Assembly: GCF_021611515.1 (NCBI RefSeq)
Contig: NZ_CP090960.1
Span: forward strand, 1,860,001 to 1,924,000
Direction of reading: 5' to 3'
DNA: 64,000 bases
Source of the DNA: Mariluticola halotolerans
Lineage (GTDB): Bacteria > Pseudomonadota > Alphaproteobacteria > Rhizobiales > Devosiaceae
Shown: piece by piece, positions 52,510 through 62,222 of the stretch
Layout of the letters: each line of letters starts with the position of its first letter
Numbering within the stretch: the stretch's first letter is position 1
Notes under the pieces: model-generated
The model's input: the letters and a program-made list of their open reading frames with translations, nothing else
What the model was told of the DNA's origin: nothing
Databases searched by the model: none
Translations under genes and position numbers: made by a program

Positions 52510-53834
52510 TATTGACCCTCCGGCATGATGCGGTCAGCAATCAGGGGGGTGGATTGCACCTCGCCCTGCAAATCATAGGCTTCGGTCAGGCGGCGGGCGG
52601 CTTCAGCGGCGCTGGTCTCGTCGCGCGCATGGATGCGGGCCAGCGGCGTATCCGGCCCCACCTGTTCGCCGATCCCCATAAGCTGGTCAAAGCCCACTGC
52701 ATGATCCACCTTGTCCGTTGGCATGCGGCGGCCACCACCCAGCGCTACCACGGCCATGCCGACGCCGCGTGTATTGATGGCCGAGACCGTGCCGGCCTTG
52801 CGCGCAACAACATCGCGGATGATCGGCGCGGGCGTGAGATACGCGTCCATCTTCTCGATAAAGTCCGCCGGGCCACCTAGGGCCTTCACCATTTGCCCGA
52901 ATTTTTCAGCGGCAGCGCCATTGTCGAGCAGGCCCTCGCACTGGCTGCGCGCCGCATCAAGGCTGGTGTGTTTACCCGCCAGAACAAGGGCTGCGGCACA
53001 CAGGTCGAGCGTTACCTCCCGCAGCCGCTCGTCCTGATTGACCCCGGCCAGAAAATCAACAGCATTGCGCATTTCCAGCGCATTGCCTGCGGCGCTGGCC
53101 AGAGGTTCATTCATATCGGTAATCAGCGCGCCGGTTTTCACCCCGGCCCCATTGGCCACGGTGACGAGACTTTCGGCCAGTTCGCGTGACTGGCGCGGTG
53201 TCTTCATAAAAGCGCCCGAGCCGGTTTTGACATCAAGGATCAAGGCATCCAGCCCGGCGGCCAGTTTTTTCGAGAGGATAGAGGCGGTGATCAGCGAGAT
53301 ATTCTCCACCGTCGCCGTCACATCGCGGATGGCATAGAGGGTGCGGTCCGCCGGGGCCAGTTCGTCGGTCTGGCCGATAATGGCGCAGCCGATATCGCGC
53401 ACTGTCTTGCGGAACACCGCGTTGTCCGGATTGGTCATATAGCCGGGGATGGAATCGAACTTGTCGAGCGTGCCCCCGGTATGGCCGAGCCCCCGGCCCG
53501 AGATCATCGGCACATAAACCCCGGCAGCGGCAAGGATCGGGGCAAGCATGAGGGATACATTATCGCCAACGCCGCCGGTGGAATGCTTGTCGACCACCGG
53601 CCCATCGAGATCGGACCAGTCGAGCACCTTGCCGCTGTCGCGCATGGCTTCGGTCAGCGCCACGCGCTCCTCGATGTTCATGTCCTGAAAATAAACCGCC
53701 ATGGCAAAGGCCGCCGCCTGCGGGTGGCTGACGGTGCCATGGGCAAAACCGCGAATGAAATGCCGGATTTCCTCAGGAGAAAGTATCTCGCCATCGCGCT
53801 TGCGCGCAATCACTTCCTGGGGGAGAAAAACCAT
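52509..53834 (-). CDS. deoA: Thymidine/pyrimidine-nucleoside phosphorylase
   Basis: This 441-residue enzyme splits (deoxy)uridine or thymidine with phosphate. It has the signature [18 protein letters not shown], with the phosphate-binding Lys/Ser/Thr, and the C-terminal pyrimidine phosphorylase domain (about residues 340-435, [12 protein letters not shown]). The length is typical of DeoA. Upstream is a 19-codon small ORF and then the ALDH16 gene; downstream deoB overlaps by one base. All are parts of one operon. Confidence 0.95.
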   Translation of the reverse strand: MVFLPQEVIARKRDGEILSPEEIRHFIRGFAHGTVSHPQAAAFAMAVYFQDMNIEERVALTEAMRDSGKVLDWSDLDGPVVDKHSTGGVGDNVSLMLAPILAAAGVYVPMISGRGLGHTGGTLDKFDSIPGYMTNPDNAVFRKTVRDIGCAIIGQTDELAPADRTLYAIRDVTATVENISLITASILSKKLAAGLDALILDVKTGSGAFMKTPRQSRELAESLVTVANGAGVKTGALITDMNEPLASAAGNALEMRNAVDFLAGVNQDERLREVTLDLCAAALVLAGKHTSLDAARSQCEGLLDNGAAAEKFGQMVKALGGPADFIEKMDAYLTPAPIIRDVVARKAGTVSAINTRGVGMAVVALGGGRRMPTDKVDHAVGFDQLMGIGEQVGPDTPLARIHARDETSAAEAARRLTEAYDLQGEVQSTPLIADRIMPEGQ

Positions 53835-53836
53835 GT

Positions 53837-53896
53837 CTATTGTTCCCCGCTTCTGGCCAGGTGGTTCAACGATCCAAGCTCGATCTTGTCGTTCAT
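53837..53896 (-). CDS. 19-codon small ORF with a strong ribosome site
   Basis: Between the aldehyde dehydrogenase gene and deoA the minus strand has GGAGG (53902-53906, overlapping the dehydrogenase stop), then ATG at 53896 and an open frame of 19 codons ending TAG two bases before the deoA ATG. The predicted peptide starts MNDKIELGSL and shows no known motif. It may be a leader that couples deoA translation to the upstream gene, a microprotein, or merely a remnant. No comparable ORF is in the other operon gaps, which are all 31 bases or less. Confidence 0.4.
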   Translation of the reverse strand: MNDKIELGSLNHLARSGEQ

Positions 53897-53905
53897 ATCG
53901 GCCTC

Positions 53906-56275
53906 CTACGCGCCGTAAGGCACCCAGATATTTTTCACCTGTGTGGCGCGGGAGAGGAAGTAATCACCCTCCATCACCGCCTTGTCGGCCCAGTCGATGG
54001 CCATGCCCCTTGATGTCCAGACCGTCTTGAGATTGCCGATCGAGGCTTTCTCCATTTCGGCTGACCAGTCGGCGGCACCGGCAAACCAGAGCGCATCCAC
54101 CCCATCATGTTCGGCCAGCACCCTGGCGAGCGCGGGATTGTCGCCGGTGACGACATTGATCACCCCGGCAGGCACGTCGGAAGTTTCCATCACCTGATAA
54201 AGATCGGTCATCGAAAGCGGATGCGCCTCGGAGGGCACCAGCACCACGGTATTGCCCATGGCGACTGCTGGTGCCAGCATGGCGGTTGCGGCCAGGAGCG
54301 GGCTTTCATTGGGGGCTGCAATGCCGATGACGCCCATGGGCTCGACCATGGCCATGGCCACAGCGCGCATGGGCACGTTATGCACCGCGCCATCATATTT
54401 GTCGGCCCAGCCGGCAAAGGCGAACAGGCGTTCAACCGAGAGGTCGACTTCGCGTTTGGCAGCGGTCGCACTGACCCCGGTCATCATGCGGATGCGGTCG
54501 GCGAACTCGGCCTTTCTGTAGCTGAGATTTTCGCCAAGGAAATAGAGGATTTGCGACCTTAAATGTCCGGTCGTGCCACCCCAGCCGAGGGCCTTGCGCG
54601 CTGCTTCCACCGCATTGCGGATATCCTTGCGATTGCCGTCGCAAACCTCGCCGACAGCGCTGCCATTAGGGGCCAGCACGGTACGGGCATAACCGCTGTC
54701 GCCCCGGGCCTGTTTGCCGCCGATATACATTTTCGCGGTCTGGTCGATGCCTGAGCTTTCATAGCTGCCAGCCTCGGCAATCGCCTTTTGCGGCGCGGCT
54801 GGTTTCAGCTTTTTCTCCCAGGCGGGCTTGAGGTAAACGCTCATGCCCTCACGGCCACCCTCGCGGCCAAAACCGGATTCCTTGTAACCGCCAAAACCGG
54901 CGGCGGCGTCAAACGCGTTGGAGCAGTTGACCCAGACCACTCCAGCCTTGATGCGCGGGGCGATATCCAGCGCCAGATTGATATTCTCTGACCAGACGGT
55001 CGCGGCCAATCCGTATTTGGTATTATTGGCTAGGGCCACCGCCTCGTCGGGGGTGCGAAAGCTCATCGCCACCAGCACGGGCCCGAAGATTTCCTCGGTC
55101 ACCAGCGTATGGGCAGGGGAAACATCAGTCACCAATATCGGCTTCAGATAACAGCCCTGATTGGGCATGTCGCCATTGGCCTCATAAATGGTGCCGCCTT
55201 CCTTGCGGCCGATGGCCAGCAGGTCCTGCACCCGCTTGACCTGCACCGGGGCAATCATGGCACCGATATCGATGGATTTGTCCAGCGGATCGCCGACGCG
55301 CAGCTTGTCCATGCGCAGTTTGAGCTTTTTGAGAAAACGTTCCTCAATGCCTTCCTGCACCAAAAGCCGCGACCCGGCGCAACAGACCTGCCCCTGATTG
55401 AACCAGATGGCATCGACCAGCCCTTCAATGGCACTGTCGATATCTGCATCGTCAAAAACGATATAGGGGCTCTTGCCGCCCAGTTCGAGCGACAGACCCT
55501 TGCCCGAGCCGGCAGTGGCGGCGCGGATGATCTTGCCGACTTCGGTAGAACCGGTGAAGGCGATCTTGTCGATATCGGGATGATCGACCATGGCAGCGCC
55601 GGTCTCGCCCGCGCCGGTGATGATATTGACCACCCCGTCCGGCAGCCCGGCCTTGACGCAAATCTCGGCAAAAAGCAAAGCCGTCAGCGAGGTGAATTCG
55701 GCGGGTTTCAACACCACCGTGTTCCCCGCCGCCAGCGCCGGGGCGATTTTCCAGGCCAGCATCAAAAGCGGGAAATTCCACGGGATGATCTGGCCGCAAA
55801 CGCCATAGGGCACTTGGTCGGGGAATGAGCGCTCGATATGCTGGGCCCAGCCGGCATGATGATAGAAATGGCGCGCGGCGAGCGGAATATCGCTGTCGCG
55901 GCTCTCGCGGATCGGCTTGCCATTATCGAGGGTTTCGAGGACGGCAAACAGGCGGCTTTCCTTCTGGATCAGCCGGGCAATGGCATAAAGATATTTGGCG
56001 CGCTCAAAGCCCGACAATCCGCTCCAGCCGGGAAAGGCGGCGCGGGCAGCCTTGACCGCCTTGTCGACATCGGCTTTTGAGCCATCGGTGATATCGGCCA
56101 GCTTGTCGCCATTGGCCGGGTTTTCCGAGGCAAAGGTCTTGCCCGGTTTGGTGAACTTGCCATCGATATACTGGCCGAACTTGCGCCCATGCGCATCGAG
56201 CCAGAGATTGGCCGGCGCTGCGCCCTCGGGGGCGGGACCATAATCAAGCGTCTCGAAAATTGCCGCGATATTCAT
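53906..56275 (-). CDS. Two-domain ALDH16-type aldehyde dehydrogenase
   Basis: The 789-residue protein carries two ALDH modules. The first (about residues 1-480) has the general base Glu264 in LELGGKSP and the catalytic Cys298 in FNQGQVCCAG, so it is active in principle. The second (about 520-785) has the NAD-type fold (GVIGIAAPNESPLL) but lacks both the Glu-Leu-Gly-Gly motif and the catalytic Cys. This is the layout of ALDH16, where bacterial members are active and mammalian ones are not. It lies between deoC and deoA, so acetaldehyde from deoxyribose-5-phosphate is the likely substrate. The gap to deoC is 18 bases. Confidence 0.88.
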   Translation of the reverse strand: MNIAAIFETLDYGPAPEGAAPANLWLDAHGRKFGQYIDGKFTKPGKTFASENPANGDKLADITDGSKADVDKAVKAARAAFPGWSGLSGFERAKYLYAIARLIQKESRLFAVLETLDNGKPIRESRDSDIPLAARHFYHHAGWAQHIERSFPDQVPYGVCGQIIPWNFPLLMLAWKIAPALAAGNTVVLKPAEFTSLTALLFAEICVKAGLPDGVVNIITGAGETGAAMVDHPDIDKIAFTGSTEVGKIIRAATAGSGKGLSLELGGKSPYIVFDDADIDSAIEGLVDAIWFNQGQVCCAGSRLLVQEGIEERFLKKLKLRMDKLRVGDPLDKSIDIGAMIAPVQVKRVQDLLAIGRKEGGTIYEANGDMPNQGCYLKPILVTDVSPAHTLVTEEIFGPVLVAMSFRTPDEAVALANNTKYGLAATVWSENINLALDIAPRIKAGVVWVNCSNAFDAAAGFGGYKESGFGREGGREGMSVYLKPAWEKKLKPAAPQKAIAEAGSYESSGIDQTAKMYIGGKQARGDSGYARTVLAPNGSAVGEVCDGNRKDIRNAVEAARKALGWGGTTGHLRSQILYFLGENLSYRKAEFADRIRMMTGVSATAAKREVDLSVERLFAFAGWADKYDGAVHNVPMRAVAMAMVEPMGVIGIAAPNESPLLAATAMLAPAVAMGNTVVLVPSEAHPLSMTDLYQVMETSDVPAGVINVVTGDNPALARVLAEHDGVDALWFAGAADWSAEMEKASIGNLKTVWTSRGMAIDWADKAVMEGDYFLSRATQVKNIWVPYGA

Positions 56276-56293
56276 TTCATGCCCCTCCGGGGA

Positions 56294-57283
56294 TCAGACC
56301 ATCGGTTGACGGTAATCAGCCGCATAGCGGCCGGTGACGCCGTGTTCGAGCTGCCGCTCGATATCGGTCAAAAGCGAAGATGCGCCGAAGCGGAACAGGT
56401 GCGGCTGCAGCCAATGGGTGCCCAGTTCGTCCTTCATCAGCGCCATATAGGTCAGCGCGTTCTTGGCGCTGGAAATGCCGCCCGCCGGCTTGTAGCCGAT
56501 CTCAATGCCGGTCTCATCATAAAACCAGCGGATCATGCGGATCATCGCCAGCGACGTCTTGAGATTGGCATTGACCGCTTCCTTGCCGGTCGAGGTCTTG
56601 ATGAAATCCGCCCCCGCCAGCATGCAGACAAGCGAGGCCTTGGCGACATTGGTCAACGTGGCCAGCTCGCCAGTGCCGAGAATGGTCTTGAGATGGGCGT
56701 CGCCACAGGCGGTGCGGAAGGCCTTGATCTGGTCATAGAGCCCCTGCCAGTCGCCGCGCAGCACCATGCCGCGCTCAATGACAATATCGATCTCCTTCGC
56801 CCCCGCCTTGACCGAGGCTTCAATCTCGCCAATGCGGGTGCTAAGGGGCGCGAGACCATGCGGGAAACCCGTCGAGACGGCCGCCACCGGAATGCCGGAG
56901 CCTTTAAGGGCGTTGACCGCCGTTTCGACAAAGGCATGATAGACACAAACCGCACCGGGCTTGATATCGAGCTTTTCTGCCCCGAGCGCCTGCAAGATAT
57001 CGCGGCGCACCGGGCGCAAGGCCTTGGCGCAGAGCCGCTCGACCCGTCCGGGCGTATCGTCAGAATTCAGCGTGGTCAGATCGATCAGGGTGATGGCTTT
57101 TAAAAGCCAGGCCGCCTGCCATTCCTTCTTGACCGAGCGGCGCGCGCCAATACTCCCAGCCCGGCGTTCCAGCGCCGAGCGGTTCATCACCGTACGTTCC
57201 ACCCAGTCGAGATCAAGCGGGAAGCCGGGATTGCGCTTGTGCCCGCTTTCGGCCGGGGCATCACCAATCACTCTGAGGCTCAT
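56294..57283 (-). CDS. deoC: Deoxyribose-phosphate aldolase
   Basis: This 329-residue class I aldolase cleaves deoxyribose-5-phosphate to acetaldehyde and glyceraldehyde-3-phosphate. The Schiff-base Lys is in ADFIKTSTGK. The second conserved Lys is in IGYKPAGGIS, and the family stretch GAKEIDIVIERG is present. It is longer at the N-terminus than E. coli DeoC (259 residues), as in alphaproteobacterial members. Its ATG overlaps the punA stop by four bases (ATGA). Confidence 0.94.
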   Translation of the reverse strand: MSLRVIGDAPAESGHKRNPGFPLDLDWVERTVMNRSALERRAGSIGARRSVKKEWQAAWLLKAITLIDLTTLNSDDTPGRVERLCAKALRPVRRDILQALGAEKLDIKPGAVCVYHAFVETAVNALKGSGIPVAAVSTGFPHGLAPLSTRIGEIEASVKAGAKEIDIVIERGMVLRGDWQGLYDQIKAFRTACGDAHLKTILGTGELATLTNVAKASLVCMLAGADFIKTSTGKEAVNANLKTSLAMIRMIRWFYDETGIEIGYKPAGGISSAKNALTYMALMKDELGTHWLQPHLFRFGASSLLTDIERQLEHGVTGRYAADYRQPMV

Positions 57284-58077
57284 ATTTCCTCCACCAGCGC
57301 CGGGATCAGGCGCTCGAGTTTTTGCGCGCCGGTTTTGGCGACGCTTTTTGTATGCTCGTGCGAAATCTTCTCATCGCTCAGGCCCGCCCCCATATTGGTG
57401 ATGGAGGAGCAGGCCCAGACCCGCAAGCCCAGCATGCGCCCGAGAATGACCTCGGGGGCCGTTGACATGCCAACGGCGTTCGCGCCCAGCCGGATGGCCA
57501 TCTGGATTTCTGCAACGGTCTCGAAAGACGGGCCAGAATACCACAGATAGACCCCTTCTTTCAAAGTCATGTCCAGCCGCCTGGCAATGGCATGTGCCTT
57601 TGCCCGCAAGCCCGGATCGTAGCAATCAACCATGTTGACAAAGCGGCGGTCAGTCGGCTCGCCGATCAGGGGGTTCATGCCGGCATAATTGATGTGGTCG
57701 GCCAGAAGCATCAATTCTCCTGGCCCCACTTCGGGATCGAGCGAACCGGCGGAATTGGTCAGCAGCAGGGTTTGTGCGCCCAGTCCCGCCATTGCTTCCA
57801 GCGCGGGGCGCATGGCGGCAGCATTGCCGTGCTCATAATAATGTTCGCGCCCGGTCAGAATGGCGATGCGCTTGCCGCCCATCATGCCAATCAGCAGTTC
57901 GCGCCCGTGGCCGGAAACACCGCCGCCGGGAAAACCCTCCAGCTCGGCATAGGCAATCGCCACCTTGTCGGTGAGCAGGTCACCCAGCGCCGAGAGGCCT
58001 GAGCCCAGCACAAGCGCGGCTTCAACTGGCGCGGTGCCTGCCTTGGCGCGGATGATTTCAAGATTGCGGTCAAGCAT
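57280..58077 (-). CDS. punA: Purine-nucleoside phosphorylase (trimeric, PunA type)
   Basis: This 265-residue family 2 nucleoside phosphorylase has the phosphate-site motif LVLGSGLSALGD, HGREL with the conserved His, and GMSTAPEVILGRM near the base site; the TNSAGSL stretch also matches. It releases a purine base and (deoxy)ribose-1-phosphate. The start at 58077 overlaps the cdd stop by eight bases; another in-frame ATG at 58086 is possible. It lies between cdd and deoC. Confidence 0.92.
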   Translation of the reverse strand: MLDRNLEIIRAKAGTAPVEAALVLGSGLSALGDLLTDKVAIAYAELEGFPGGGVSGHGRELLIGMMGGKRIAILTGREHYYEHGNAAAMRPALEAMAGLGAQTLLLTNSAGSLDPEVGPGELMLLADHINYAGMNPLIGEPTDRRFVNMVDCYDPGLRAKAHAIARRLDMTLKEGVYLWYSGPSFETVAEIQMAIRLGANAVGMSTAPEVILGRMLGLRVWACSSITNMGAGLSDEKISHEHTKSVAKTGAQKLERLIPALVEEI

Positions 58078-58495
58078 CGCCGGCATCCAGATATTCAGGC
58101 CCGAAGGAATGGGGCAGTAACGCGCCAAGGGTCGCGCTGAGCGGTGTGCCGTCGACGCCGTGGCTGATGATGGTCACGTCCTGATCGGCAAATTCGCGCA
58201 GGCGCTGGCGGCAGCCGCCGCACGGGGTCACCGGGTCCTTGCCCGGCCCGGTCACATAGACGCGTTTGATGCGTTTGCCGCCCCCCGCCAGCATGGCGGC
58301 AATCGCCGATGGCTCGGCGCAATTACCCACCGGATAGGCCGCGTTCTCTACATTGCAGCCGGCATAGATATTGCCGTCATCGGCGAGGATCGCCGCCCCG
58401 ACACGAAATTTGGAATAGGGTGCATAGGCGAGAGCCCGCACCTTTTCCGCGGCGTCAAACAGCCGCTTGTCAATGGCATCCAGATCGGAACCCAT
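58070..58495 (-). CDS. cdd: Cytidine deaminase
   Basis: This 141-residue homotetrameric-type cytidine deaminase has zinc ligands Cys59, Cys92 and Cys95 and the catalytic Glu61, seen in GNCAEPSAI and PCGGCRQ. It converts (deoxy)cytidine to (deoxy)uridine, which DeoA then splits. The length is typical. It follows the permease gene by 30 bases and overlaps punA. Confidence 0.96.
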   Translation of the reverse strand: MGSDLDAIDKRLFDAAEKVRALAYAPYSKFRVGAAILADDGNIYAGCNVENAAYPVGNCAEPSAIAAMLAGGGKRIKRVYVTGPGKDPVTPCGGCRQRLREFADQDVTIISHGVDGTPLSATLGALLPHSFGPEYLDAGDA

Positions 58496-58525
58496 GGCAG
58501 CCTCTTTCCTGTTTATGTGCGCTTG

Positions 58526-59494
58526 TCAGCGTTCCTTGACGTAAGGCTGGCCCGAGGCTTTCGGGGCCACTGCCCGGCCAATAAACCCGGCCAGCAAGAC
58601 AACCGTCAGTATATAGGGCAATGCCTGCACCGCCTGCACCGGCACCTCGCCGATCAGGGGCAGTTCCATGCCCTGCAACCGGATTTGAAGGGCGGACAGG
58701 AAACCGAACAACAGGCAGGTGAACAGCGCGGGCACCGGTTTCCACTTGGCAAAAATCAGGGCTGCCAGCGCAATGAACCCCCGCCCGGCCGTCATATTGT
58801 CGGTAAAGCTGGCGCCCTGCGCCGTGGACAGATAGGCCCCGGCCACACCGCATAGCAGACCGGTGATGATCAAGGCCTGATAGCGCAAAAAGGAGACCGA
58901 CATACCCGCCGTATCGAGCGCGGTGGGGTTTTCGCCCACAGCGCGCAACCGCAGGCCGAAGCGGGTGCGGAACAGCACAAAGGCTGTCACCGGCACAGCA
59001 AGGAATGCCAGATAAACCAGAAGGTTGTGGCCTGAAATCAGCTGGGCATAGAGCGGCCCGATAACCGGCACATCCTGCAATTGGGTGGCAAAGGGCAAGT
59101 CAATCGGGCTGAAGCGCTGGTCGGATGACAGATTGGGCGTATTGCCGCCGCGCCTGAACCAGGCATCGCCCAAAACAATGGTGACCCCCAGCGCCAGAAA
59201 ATTCAGCGCCACACCGGAAATCACCTGATTGCCGCGCATATTGATCGAGGCCAGTGCATGGATCATCGACATGCCGGTGGAGACCAGCATGGCCGCCAGA
59301 AGCCCCAGCCAGGGCGACCCGGTGACAGCGGCAGTGGCGGCAGCGGCAAAGGCTGCGCCCAGCATCTTGCCTTCAAGCCCGATATCGATAATGCCGGAAC
59401 GTTCGGAATAAAGCCCGGCCAGACAGGCCAGCAAAAGCGGCACGGCCATGCGGATGGAAGAATCGCCAAGCTGGAGGATTTCAAGATAGCTCAT
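58526..59494 (-). CDS. Nucleoside ABC transporter permease (NupQ/YufQ-like)
   Basis: This 322-residue inner-membrane permease of the branched-chain/sugar type has about nine segments and the conserved ERSGIIDIGLEGKMLGAAF. The partner permease is encoded just upstream. The start ATG overlaps the partner's stop by four bases. With the BMP-family binding protein and the cdd-punA-deo genes it most likely imports nucleosides. The direct family is the purine nucleoside transporter group. Confidence 0.9.
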   Translation of the reverse strand: MSYLEILQLGDSSIRMAVPLLLACLAGLYSERSGIIDIGLEGKMLGAAFAAAATAAVTGSPWLGLLAAMLVSTGMSMIHALASINMRGNQVISGVALNFLALGVTIVLGDAWFRRGGNTPNLSSDQRFSPIDLPFATQLQDVPVIGPLYAQLISGHNLLVYLAFLAVPVTAFVLFRTRFGLRLRAVGENPTALDTAGMSVSFLRYQALIITGLLCGVAGAYLSTAQGASFTDNMTAGRGFIALAALIFAKWKPVPALFTCLLFGFLSALQIRLQGMELPLIGEVPVQAVQALPYILTVVLLAGFIGRAVAPKASGQPYVKER

Positions 59495-60621
59495 GGCTTG
59501 CCCTCCGCTTCGGTGATTTCGGGCTCAGGTTCAAGGCCGGGTTCCTCCGGCTCCTTTTGCCCGAAAATACGCACAAGGGCTGGGCGGAATATTTCAGACA
59601 TCGCCCCGGTGAACAGAATGACCAGCGCCTGAATAACCACGATCAGATCGCTGCTGACCGAGGGCATTTCAAAGGCCAGTTCCTGACCGCCCTGATAAAG
59701 CCCGCCAAACAGGATCGCGGCCAGCAAAACCCCAACCGGATGCGCCCGGCCCATAAAGGCCACGGCAATGCCGACAAACCCCGCGCCGCCCACATAGGCG
59801 ACAACCAGACGCTTTTGCACGCCGACGGCTTCATTGACCGCCACCAGCCCCGCCAGCGCACCGGAAATGGCCATGGTGATAATGATGATCGAGACAGCCG
59901 AAATACCGGCATAGCGGGCCGCTGCGGGGTTCTGCCCCAGCGTGCGCAGCTTGAAGCCAAACTTGGTATGCCAGATCAGCACATAGACAAAGATCAGCGC
60001 AAACACCGCCAGAATAACCGCGACATTGACCGGGGAATGCCCGAAAAAGGGCAGGAAATCCCGCAAAAGCGGCAGGCGGGCACCGGCGGCAATGGTTTCG
60101 GTTTCGGCATTGGCACCGGGACGGCTGATGACCTGGGAGAGCATGTAACTCATCAGCGCATTGGCGATGAAATTGAACATGATGGTGGTGATAACGATAT
60201 GGCTGCCGCGCTTGGCCTGCAAATAGGCCGGGATCGCCGCCCAGAATGCGCCCAGCGCCGCCGCTGTGGCGGTGGAGGCGACCAAAACGACAACCCAGTG
60301 GGTATTATCAAGCGCCAACGCCACCATGATGGCGAGGCCCGCCACATAGGCCTGCCCCTCGACACCGATATTGAACAGACCGGCATGATAGGCCAGTGCC
60401 ACCGCCAGTCCGGTGAACACAAAATTGGTGGCGAAATGCAGGGTATAGCCCCAGCCTTCGCCATAGCCGAAAGCGCCATAGACCAGAACCTGGATCGCCC
60501 GGAGCGGATTTTCGCCAATCGCTGCCACAACCAGCCCGCCGATGACAAAGGCCAGGGTGACATTGAGGGCGGGCATCAGAAAAACCGTGACCCAATTGGG
60601 GAGTGTGCGTGCTGCGCTCAT
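59491..60621 (-). CDS. Nucleoside ABC transporter permease (NupP/YufP-like)
   Basis: This 376-residue permease has about ten segments and the typical HAGLFNIGVEGQAYVAGL. Conserved NPAAARYAGISA follows the middle segments. The C-terminal 30 residues are acidic (EPEEPGLEPEPE). It overlaps the ATPase gene upstream and the second permease downstream by four bases each. The pair forms the channel of the nucleoside ABC transporter. Confidence 0.9.
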   Translation of the reverse strand: MSAARTLPNWVTVFLMPALNVTLAFVIGGLVVAAIGENPLRAIQVLVYGAFGYGEGWGYTLHFATNFVFTGLAVALAYHAGLFNIGVEGQAYVAGLAIMVALALDNTHWVVVLVASTATAAALGAFWAAIPAYLQAKRGSHIVITTIMFNFIANALMSYMLSQVISRPGANAETETIAAGARLPLLRDFLPFFGHSPVNVAVILAVFALIFVYVLIWHTKFGFKLRTLGQNPAAARYAGISAVSIIIITMAISGALAGLVAVNEAVGVQKRLVVAYVGGAGFVGIAVAFMGRAHPVGVLLAAILFGGLYQGGQELAFEMPSVSSDLIVVIQALVILFTGAMSEIFRPALVRIFGQKEPEEPGLEPEPEITEAEGKP

Positions 60622-62201
60622 TGTGCGGTCACCGGTTCTTTTACGCCTGCCATATAAAGTCCCAGCGTGCGTTCATCCGCCTCCGCTGCATCGACTTCGG
60701 CGATCAGCTCGCCATCGAACATCACCAGAATGCGGTCAGCGAGCGAACGGATTTCGTCCAGCTCGACGGAGACCAGCAGAATGGCCTTGCCCGCATCGCG
60801 CATGGCAATGATCTGATTGTGAATGAATTCAATGGCACCAATATCGACGCCGCGTGTCGGCTGGCCGACAATCAAAACGTCCAGTTCCCGGTCCATCTCG
60901 CGGGCCAGCACAATTTTTTGCTGATTGCCGCCGGAGAAATTGGCGGTCCGCAAACGCGGGTTTTTCGGGCGGATATCGAAGCGTTCGATGCGCTCCACCG
61001 CCTCGGCACGGGCCGCTGCGATATCCAGCATCGGGCCGCTGCCATAGCGGTCATCATCCTGATAGCCGAGGATGGAATTTTCCCATTCCTCGAAATTGGT
61101 CACAAGGCCGAGCCGGTGCCGGTCCTCGGGCACATGGGCAAGGCCCGCCCGGCGCAGGCGCGCCGCGCCATCGTCGCCATGAAACGAAACCGTATTGCCC
61201 GAGATCATCACATCGCCGGAAACCGGTTCGCGCATGCCGGCAATGGCTTCCATCAATTCGGATTGTCCATTGCCCGCAACCCCGGCAATGCCCACGATTT
61301 CCCCGGCCCGGACATTGAGATTGATGCCCTTGACCCGGACAACGCCGATATCGTCCTTGACGACAAGGTCCCGCACTTCCAGCCGGGTGCTGGCCGGGTT
61401 GGCCTTGCCTTTTTCGACCCGCAACAGCACCTGCCGCCCAACCATGAGTTCGGCCAGTTCGTCGGGGCTGGTGTCTTTGGTCTCAAGCGTTTTCACCATT
61501 TCGCCGCGGCGCATGACGGAGACGGAATCCGTGATCGCCATGATCTCGCGCAGCTTGTGGGTGATGAGAATGATGGTTTTGCCCTGCTCGCGCAGCTGCT
61601 CGAGAATACGGAACAAGTGATCCGCTTCCGAGGGCGTCAGCACGCCCGTTGGCTCGTCAAGCACCAGCACTTCAGCGCCGCGATAAAGGGCTTTGAGAAT
61701 TTCAACGCGTTGCTGCTGGCCCACCGAGACATCTTCAACCAGCGCATCGGGGTCAACGGTCAGGCTGTAATCTTCAGCCAGGCGCTCCAGCTCACCGCGC
61801 GCATGATTGAGGCTGCGGTTGAGAAGGGCGGAATCTTCGGCGCCCAGAATGACGTTTTCGAGAATGGAAAAATTTTCAACCAGCATGAAATGCTGGTGCA
61901 CCATGCCAATACCAAGGGCGAGCGCATGGCGGGAATCGGTGATGGTGACCTTCTCGCCATTGACGAAAATCTCACCGCTATCGGCTGTGTAAAACCCGTA
62001 AAGGATCGACATCAGGGTCGATTTGCCGGCCCCGTTTTCGCCGACAATGCCGTGCACCGTGCCGCGCTTGACCTTGAGATCAATATCCTTGTTGGCGTGA
62101 ACCGGGCCAAAGCTTTTGTTGATGCCGCGCAGTTCGATTGCCAGATCGGAATCAGCGGCCCCTGCGGGCCGCTGATCTTTATTTTTAACGGATGCGTTCA
62201 T
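60618..62201 (-). CDS. Nucleoside ABC transporter ATP-binding protein (two ABC domains)
   Basis: This 527-residue protein has two ATPase modules. The first has Walker A GENGAGKSTLMSIL, Q-loop MVHQHFMLVE, signature VSVGQQQRVEI and Walker B VLVLDEPTGVL. The second has a degenerate Walker A (GVAGNGQSEL) but an intact signature FSGGNQQKIVLAR, the usual pattern in the YufO/RbsA family. It sits between the BMP-type binding protein and the permeases. The start overlaps none of them; 21 bases separate it from the binding-protein gene. Confidence 0.94.
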   Translation of the reverse strand: MNASVKNKDQRPAGAADSDLAIELRGINKSFGPVHANKDIDLKVKRGTVHGIVGENGAGKSTLMSILYGFYTADSGEIFVNGEKVTITDSRHALALGIGMVHQHFMLVENFSILENVILGAEDSALLNRSLNHARGELERLAEDYSLTVDPDALVEDVSVGQQQRVEILKALYRGAEVLVLDEPTGVLTPSEADHLFRILEQLREQGKTIILITHKLREIMAITDSVSVMRRGEMVKTLETKDTSPDELAELMVGRQVLLRVEKGKANPASTRLEVRDLVVKDDIGVVRVKGINLNVRAGEIVGIAGVAGNGQSELMEAIAGMREPVSGDVMISGNTVSFHGDDGAARLRRAGLAHVPEDRHRLGLVTNFEEWENSILGYQDDDRYGSGPMLDIAAARAEAVERIERFDIRPKNPRLRTANFSGGNQQKIVLAREMDRELDVLIVGQPTRGVDIGAIEFIHNQIIAMRDAGKAILLVSVELDEIRSLADRILVMFDGELIAEVDAAEADERTLGLYMAGVKEPVTAQ

Positions 62202-62222
62202 CCCGCTATAAACCCCGGACCC

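Noticed and set aside
54600-56275. Two separate aldehyde dehydrogenase genes, with a frameshift joining them
   Set aside because: The frame is open across both modules without a stop, and fused two-domain ALDH16 proteins are an established family.
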